Both the position numbers and the translations under genes were made by a program. Below the pieces are notes generated by a model. The model was not told where the DNA came from. It worked only from the letters and a program-made list of their open reading frames with translations, and ran no database searches. Below are positions 29,484 to 33,865 of a stretch of 33,865 nucleotides of DNA, piece after piece. This DNA is from DATKZS01 sp035527835 [NCBI: bacterium] (GTDB lineage: Bacteria; RBG-13-61-14), in the NCBI GenBank assembly GCA_035527835.1, contig DATKZS010000008.1:1-33865 (forward strand), in the 5' to 3' direction. Every line of letters starts with the position of its first letter. Positions within the stretch are counted from its first letter, which is position 1.

Positions 29484-30107
29484 AGAGGTTTGAGGTTTGA
29501 GGTTTGGGGTTTGAGGTTTGTGGTTCAATCCCCGATGTACCATTCCCCCCAATTGTGGCGCAGGCGTCCCGCCTGCAACATCCTCCCCGATGCCGCCCCC
29601 CGAACGGCGCGAAGCGCTTTGGAGTGCGCGCGGCTTGCCGCCGCTTTGACGAGCCGGGAGCTTGATCCCGGCGGAGTTTCCTTGTGCAACTAAAGTCGGG
29701 GAGTACGTCAAGCATCTTCATTGCTGATTGAAGAGCTTCTTTCGGTGCCGGCCAGCAAGCTGGCCGAGCGAAAGCGGCGGCAAGCCGCTCGCACTCCAAA
29801 GCGCTTCGCGCACCCCTCTCCAGCGCTTTTTCCTGGGAGCGCCTCAGGCTGGAGAATGCCGCCCCCCTTGGGGCTGAAAACCCGTCCTGATCCGGCCCTG
29901 GCCCGCCATCTTGGGTTTCTTCAAACCTCAAACCCCAAACCTCCTCTGTCATCCTTCGGGAACGGTGCCTCGGGAACGGGAACGGGGGAACGGCGGGGAA
30001 CGGTGCCGGGAACGGTGCCTGGCACCAACTTAATCAACTTAACTCGATCCTTGCTTCCGAATTCTTACTTCTGAATTACTGCTTCTTGCTTCCCGCTCCT
30101 CTTCCAA
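29484..30107. repeat. Gene-free nested palindrome zone
   Basis: I see no convincing gene in this stretch. It starts with heptamers (GAGGTTT)n at 29485-29526; 29499-29520 is exactly complementary to 29922-29943. Inside lies a second inverted repeat, 29607-29647 with 29771-29811 (41 nt, 40 complementary), containing AGCGCTTTGGAGTGCG and GGCTTGCCGCCGCTTT. A hairpin GCAGGCG-TCC-CGCCTGC sits at 29560-29576. From 29960 to 30025 there is a GGAACGG(TGCC)-rich tandem stretch ending in the palindrome GGTGCCTGGCACC. Confidence 0.9.
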
Positions 30108-30110
30108 TGC

Positions 30111-30189
30111 AACCACAAAGACACCAAGGGCACGAAGTAAAAAAATAATTCTTCTCTTCCTTTTTTAAAACTTTGTGTTCTTGGTGGTT
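30111..30189. repeat. Palindromic element, CACCAAG class
   Basis: The left arm is 30111-30130, the right arm 30170-30189. The arms pair imperfectly with one gap (AACCAC..AAG.ACAC.AAG). The right arm touches the stop codon of the kinase gene. Confidence 0.75.
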
Positions 30190-31733
30190 CAATTCTCTTC
30201 TCTTCCTCCCCCATCCTCCTGCGTCATTTTGGCCGGAATTTTGGCGATGGGGAGGAGGACGGTGAAGGTCGAGCCCTTGCCCACTTGGCTCACGACGCGG
30301 ATGTGGCCTCCGTGTTTTTGGACCATGCCCAGGGACACGGAGAGCCCGAGTCCGGTCCCCTTGCCGGTGGGCTTTAGGGTGAAGAAGGGGTCGAAGATAT
30401 TGGGGAGGACGTGCTCGGGGATTCCGGTTCCGGTGTCGGCGACGGCGACTTCGAGGAAGTCGGTTTCCCTGGAGTTGCTGGCGGAGATGGTGAGGGATCC
30501 TCCTCCGGGCATGGCGTCGAGGGCGTTGAGGATGAGGTTTAAAAATACCTGGGTGAGCTGCTGGCGGTCTCCGTGAATGGGCGGGAGGTTGGGCGCGAAT
30601 TTGCAGGCGGCCTTGACGCGGGCGAGCTTGATCTGGTTTCCGGCGAGCTGGACGGTCTCATCGAGGAGCTTGCCGATTGAGAGGAGGTCGGTGCGGATTT
30701 CGGATTCGCGGGCGAAGTCGAGGAGGTTTCGGACGATGCGCTGTGACCGTTCGGCCTGGTTCAGGAGGTCGCCGATCATGTCGAGGCGCTCGTCGTCGGA
30801 GAGGGTCTTGTAGTCCTCCTGGAGCATGGCGGAGGTGAGCATGATGTTGTTGATGGGGTTATTGAGCTCGTGGGCGACGCCGGCGGTGAGCGTGCCGACG
30901 GCCTTTAGCTTGTGGGCCTGGACCAGGAGCTCGTGGCGGTGGACGAGCTGCCGCATCATGTGGTTCATGGCCATGGCGAGCTCGCTGAACTCGTCGCGGT
31001 AGCGGCGGCTGGGGGTGATGGGCGTGAAGTCGCCGTCGGCGATGCGGGAGGTGGCGTCCATCAGCCGGTTGAGCGGCCGCATCATCTGGCGGGTGATGAA
31101 GTTGGCCACATAGATCATGAGCACCAGCAGCACGGCGAGGAAGACGATGGGGATGCGCTTGGACATGAGCAGCATGTAGTTCACGGACTGGCGTTCCTTG
31201 GCCACCAGTTGCTCGGCCACCGCCACCATCTCGGCGCCGTGGGTGCGCAGCTCGGCCTCGATGGACTCGTAATTCGGCGGGCCCGAGCCGCGCACCTGGT
31301 CCAGCTCGCTGAGCCGCTCCAGCAGGTCCTCGTAGCGCTCCACGTGACGCCGCATGGTGTCGAACCGCTCCCGCCCCACCACGGCCGCCATCTGCGCGCT
31401 GTTCTTCTCCAGGATGGAGCGGGCCTGGTGCACGTGTTCGAGCGCGTCGCTCAGGTTGGTGCGGTACAGGAAATAATTCTTCTCGAAGCGGCGGGCCTGC
31501 TGGATCTCGAAGGTGTAGTTCCCGGCGGACTCCATGAACAGGAGCTTGTTCTGGACGCGGGAGAGGATGACCAGCGACGCGATGGTGATGCCGAGGCTTA
31601 AGATAAACCAGAGCAGGAACCCGAGCGTGATGCGGGCGCGGATCGAGAAGCTCGGGCGCTCCTTGAGCGCGCGCTGGGCCTCGTATTCCAGGGCGTCGGG
31701 CAGGTTCTTGTCATCGGCTCCCGGGGTGGACAT
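30189..31733 (-). CDS. Membrane sensor histidine kinase (HAMP-HisKA-HATPase)
   Basis: The protein is 514 aa from ATG 31733 with AAGGAG six bases upstream; the longer frame begins by translating a palindrome arm. Two membrane helices (about 36-58 and 193-213) flank a helical periplasmic sensor of about 135 residues with no recognisable ligand motif. HAMP follows (213-268), then HisKA with His288 in GVAHELNNP, then HATPase motifs NLILNALDAMPGGG, DTGTGIPE and GKGTGLGLSVSLGMVQKHGG. The tail is EDGGGREEN. It autophosphorylates on signal; no response regulator gene is adjacent, so it is an orphan, perhaps feeding the hybrid kinase or an unlinked NtrC-type regulator. The NNP after the His is common in such kinases. 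Confidence 0.95.
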   Translation of the reverse strand: MSTPGADDKNLPDALEYEAQRALKERPSFSIRARITLGFLLWFILSLGITIASLVILSRVQNKLLFMESAGNYTFEIQQARRFEKNYFLYRTNLSDALEHVHQARSILEKNSAQMAAVVGRERFDTMRRHVERYEDLLERLSELDQVRGSGPPNYESIEAELRTHGAEMVAVAEQLVAKERQSVNYMLLMSKRIPIVFLAVLLVLMIYVANFITRQMMRPLNRLMDATSRIADGDFTPITPSRRYRDEFSELAMAMNHMMRQLVHRHELLVQAHKLKAVGTLTAGVAHELNNPINNIMLTSAMLQEDYKTLSDDERLDMIGDLLNQAERSQRIVRNLLDFARESEIRTDLLSIGKLLDETVQLAGNQIKLARVKAACKFAPNLPPIHGDRQQLTQVFLNLILNALDAMPGGGSLTISASNSRETDFLEVAVADTGTGIPEHVLPNIFDPFFTLKPTGKGTGLGLSVSLGMVQKHGGHIRVVSQVGKGSTFTVLLPIAKIPAKMTQEDGGGREEN

Positions 31734-31752
31734 TGCAGACTCCTTATTTTTT

Positions 31753-32057
31753 AACCACAGATGAACACAGATGAACACGGATAATTAATTCATTCTCACC
31801 CCGCAAGGGGTGGCAATATGAGTAGCCGTAGGTGCAACCTACGGTAAAGCGCCCAAACCCTGGTCCTCAACCCTGAAAGGGTTGAACCAAAAACGCCGGC
31901 GAGGTGCGACCCCTTCGGGGTCGAAATGGTGTTGCGCCCGGTTCCGGGGGTTTCACCTCCCGGCTACTCACATCGTTCCCCTTCGGGGAAATAGTTTGGA
32001 CAGCAATGATGATTAATTTATTTTTTCATCCGTGTTAATCTGTGTTCATCTGTGGTT
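31753..32057. repeat. Long palindrome, CACAGAT class, enclosing a 245-nt insert
   Basis: The arms are 31753-31782 and 32028-32057 (30 nt, 29 complementary). Each has three ACACAGAT-type units. In sister elements the loop is 17-50 nt; here it is 245 nt and contains the multi-hairpin element 31798-31990. Confidence 0.95.
31798..31990. ncRNA. Candidate structured element with five hairpins
   Basis: Hairpins in order: 31798-31811 (ACCCC-GCAA-GGGGT, a GNRA tetraloop), 31826-31844 (CCGTAGGT/ACCTACGG), 31867-31885 (TCAACCC/GGGTTGA), 31907-31923 (CGACCCC-TTC-GGGGTCG) and 31976-31990 (TTCCCC-TTC-GGGGAA). The last two form C-UUCG-G tetraloops as RNA. GAGTAGCCG (31820-31828) pairs with CGGCTACTC (31961-31969), closing hairpins 2-4 in a larger stem. 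Strand and transcription are unknown. Confidence 0.55.
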
Positions 32058-32082
32058 CACTTCCTTGCTTCCCTGGACGGCA

Positions 32083-33865
32083 TCACAAAAAAGCCTGGTA
32101 GTCACCGGCCTGGAACCGCTCGACGAAATGGTTCACGGCGGCCTCGGAATCGAGGAGCATGTCGAGCTGGCGCGCGCATCCCATGAGCCGGCCCAGGAGC
32201 GCGAGCGCCTGCTCCGAGGCCTCCCGCGGATAGCGGCTGAGCCAGGCCGTGACCAGGTCGCCGCGCCGGTCCACCGCGAAGCTCTCCTGCAGCAGCACCC
32301 GGGAAAGAAAAAGGGCGCGCCAGGAGCGGCGGTCCTGGCCGGCCCCGCCCCCGCGGAAGCGGAAGTTCACGTAGTTGTTTTCGGCAACCTCCGCCACCAG
32401 CGCGTCCACCATGGCGAAGTGATAGGCGAGCCGCGCGTTGAAGTTCACGTACTCCGGCGCCACCATCAAATAGTTCTTCCCGCCCAGCCCGCGCACCGCC
32501 GCGCCGCGGTCGGCCATGGACGCGGCCATCACCGACATGAAGCCGGCGCCGGACACGCGCGAGCGGCCGGCCCAGCTCACGGCCGGGTCAGTGATGCCGC
32601 TCCACAGCGCTTTAAACGGCGTGGACCTGATCTCCTCCGGCTTCACGGTCCCCCGCTTGCCGGCCGGCGCCTTTGGCAGCGAACCGCCGAGGTCGAGCAC
32701 GTAGATGTTGAGCGACATCTTTGATTCGAGCCGCCAGGTCGGCTGCCGCGACCGGCCACCCGCCTCATCGCCCAGCTCGAACATGGCCGATACGGCCTTT
32801 TCATGGGTGAAGCGCACGATGTCGTGCACGGACTTGCAGTTCCTGGCCCGGAACGACATGGCCAACGGGTCGGTGAGGTTCAAGGTCAGGATCAGGTCGT
32901 GGAGCGGGCTCTCCGGCCGGCCGGAGCGGGCCTGGACCATTCGCGCCTTGACCCGCTCGCGGACCTCCGGCCACAGCTCGCCCTCGTACGCCCGCCGGTG
33001 CGTGGCGTCAAGGCTGATGACCTGGCCCGACTTGATCTTGAGCGCGCCCTTCATCCCGAACACCGCCGGGACCCCGAACTCGCGCAGCAACGTGGCCGCG
33101 TGCCCGCTCGGGTTGCCCTGTTCCGCGATCACGCCCGCCAACGACGCGAGCACGGCGCCGATTTCCGGAGTGGCCTGCCGCACCACCAGCACCACGCCCT
33201 CCCCCGCCTTGGCCAGGTCGTCATTGCCAACGGCCACGAACGCCGGGCCCACCGCGCGACCGGGAAAAATGGTGACGCCCGCATCCAGGAGCGGCGCGCG
33301 GGACTCCACCGACTGGCCGCCGTGGAGCCGCCGCTCCTCGGTGCGCAGCCTTCGGGACTGCACGATCATCAGCTTGCGCCCGGGGGTCAGCACCCACTCG
33401 ATGTCCTGGGGCCTTCCGAAATGTTCCTCGATCCGGAGCGCGGTCTCGACCAGCAGCTTGACGTCGGCGGGTGAGAGCGATGGCCCCGGCGGATGACCCG
33501 GCGCCTCCGTGCCGGCGGGCCTTGACGGGAGGCGCTGCTCGATGATCTCGCCGGGGCGTTCGCGGCTGGCCACGAAGGTGTCGGCCGCGGCCTCTCCCTG
33601 CACCAGGCCGTCGGCCAGTCCCCACACCGAGTTGATGAGCATGCGGTCGGAGGATTCGTCGCCCGGGTCGCGGGTGTAGAGAACGCCGGCGGACCGGGCC
33701 TCGATCATGGGCAGAAACAGCACGGCCATCGGAGTGTCCACCTCGGTGAACCCGCCGATCAGGCGGTAGAGCACGGCGCGCTCGGTGAAGCGGCTGGCGA
33801 TCACCTGCTTGTAGGCCTCGCGCATGCCGTCGGTCGGCACGTTGAGCACGCTGTCGAACTGCCCG
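32083..33865 (-). CDS. PEP-synthase/PPDK-like protein, 5' part outside window
   Basis: The frame runs open to the window edge (codon at 33862-33864), so the N-terminus is missing; 594 residues are visible. The first ~170 are the end of an ATP-grasp (PPDK_N) domain: VLNVPTDGMREAYKQVIASRF, ARSAGVLYTRDPG, GLADGLVQGE, DIEWVLTPGRKLMIVQSR. The swivelling phosphohistidine domain follows with GVIAEQGNPSGHAATLLREFGVPAVFG, its His near visible residue 255. The remaining ~300 residues show no PEP-utilising TIM barrel (no MIE-P-type barrel or C-terminal Cys motif that I can find). So ATP probably phosphorylates the His, but the acceptor may not be pyruvate. Confidence 0.85.
   Translation of the reverse strand, partial: GQFDSVLNVPTDGMREAYKQVIASRFTERAVLYRLIGGFTEVDTPMAVLFLPMIEARSAGVLYTRDPGDESSDRMLINSVWGLADGLVQGEAAADTFVASRERPGEIIEQRLPSRPAGTEAPGHPPGPSLSPADVKLLVETALRIEEHFGRPQDIEWVLTPGRKLMIVQSRRLRTEERRLHGGQSVESRAPLLDAGVTIFPGRAVGPAFVAVGNDDLAKAGEGVVLVVRQATPEIGAVLASLAGVIAEQGNPSGHAATLLREFGVPAVFGMKGALKIKSGQVISLDATHRRAYEGELWPEVRERVKARMVQARSGRPESPLHDLILTLNLTDPLAMSFRARNCKSVHDIVRFTHEKAVSAMFELGDEAGGRSRQPTWRLESKMSLNIYVLDLGGSLPKAPAGKRGTVKPEEIRSTPFKALWSGITDPAVSWAGRSRVSGAGFMSVMAASMADRGAAVRGLGGKNYLMVAPEYVNFNARLAYHFAMVDALVAEVAENNYVNFRFRGGGAGQDRRSWRALFLSRVLLQESFAVDRRGDLVTAWLSRYPREASEQALALLGRLMGCARQLDMLLDSEAAVNHFVERFQAGDYQAFL

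Noticed and set aside
29490-30074. Short plus-strand frames in the palindrome zone
   Set aside because: They consist of translated repeats and lack ribosome sites, domains or normal composition.
31734-31778. 15-residue N-terminal extension of the HAMP kinase
   Set aside because: It translates a CACAGAT palindrome arm; ATG 31733 has AAGGAG at ideal spacing.
31798-31990. Riboswitch or known RNA family for the five-hairpin element
   Set aside because: No match to a riboswitch or known RNA that I recognise; it lies inside a repeat, not directly in front of a gene with a matching role.
4934-32057. CRISPR interpretation of the repeated short units
   Set aside because: Repeats are in inverted pairs in separate gaps, with no regular spacers and no cas genes.

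Overview
The window is GC-rich coding DNA from a Gram-negative bacterium. Sec signals, a lipobox protein, a YfgM/BamB-like pair and two-component kinases support this. PilZ, GH57/DUF3536, a large acyl-CoA gene set and intergenic space packed with dispersed palindromes suggest an uncultivated environmental lineage, possibly deltaproteobacterium-like. The taxonomy is an impression, not proven. I recognise no rRNA, tRNA, CRISPR array or transposase.

Layout. 1-3131 (+ strand): the end of an ankyrin-repeat gene, a membrane-anchored TPR protein with a BamB-like beta-propeller, a 68-bp tandem repeat and a PilZ protein. 3230-5916 (mostly -): a four-helix-bundle (S23-type) gene inside an inverted repeat, a possible glycosyltransferase remnant, an alpha/beta-hydrolase lipoprotein and an exported TPR protein. 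6015-10611 (-): a GH57/DUF3536 protein and glycogen branching enzyme GlgB. 10811-12543: a steroid-dehydrogenase-like SDR (-) facing a small membrane protein (+). 12546-27584 (-): a 15-kb acyl-CoA catabolic cluster. 27683-31733: a hybrid histidine kinase (+), a 0.7-kb gene-free palindrome zone and a HAMP histidine kinase (-). 31753-32057: a long palindrome enclosing a multi-hairpin element. 32083-33865 (-): a PEP-synthase-like protein cut by the window edge.

The catabolic cluster encodes an acyl-CoA ligase, two acyl-CoA dehydrogenases, two MaoC-type hot-dog proteins (one with the catalytic Asp/His, one without), a crotonase, an MFE-2-like short-chain dehydrogenase, a classical thiolase, a thiolase-fold protein without the nucleophilic Cys beside a DUF35 zinc-ribbon protein, a free SCP2 domain, a duplicated LolA/DUF1571-like exported protein, a DUF2889 protein with a C-terminal helix-turn-helix, and a TetR repressor. 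This matches both a split peroxisomal MFE-2 (SDR + hydratase-2 + SCP2) and the mycobacterial igr set (two ACADs, MaoC pair, DUF35, Ltp2). A steroid, isoprenoid or other branched acyl-CoA is the likeliest substrate; that is inference. TetR control is unusually clear: near-identical 18-bp palindromes abut the -10 boxes of tetR and of the SDR gene.

The most striking structure is intergenic. At least twelve gaps hold a palindrome whose ~20-40 nt arms are often built from about three imperfect 7-10 bp tandem units. Several unrelated unit sequences (CGCAAAG, CGCAGAT, CGCCAAG, CAGGAT, CGCAGAG, CACAGAT and others) share this design. Some loops carry cargo: a four-helix-bundle gene in one, a multi-hairpin RNA-like element with UUCG and GCAA tetraloops in another.
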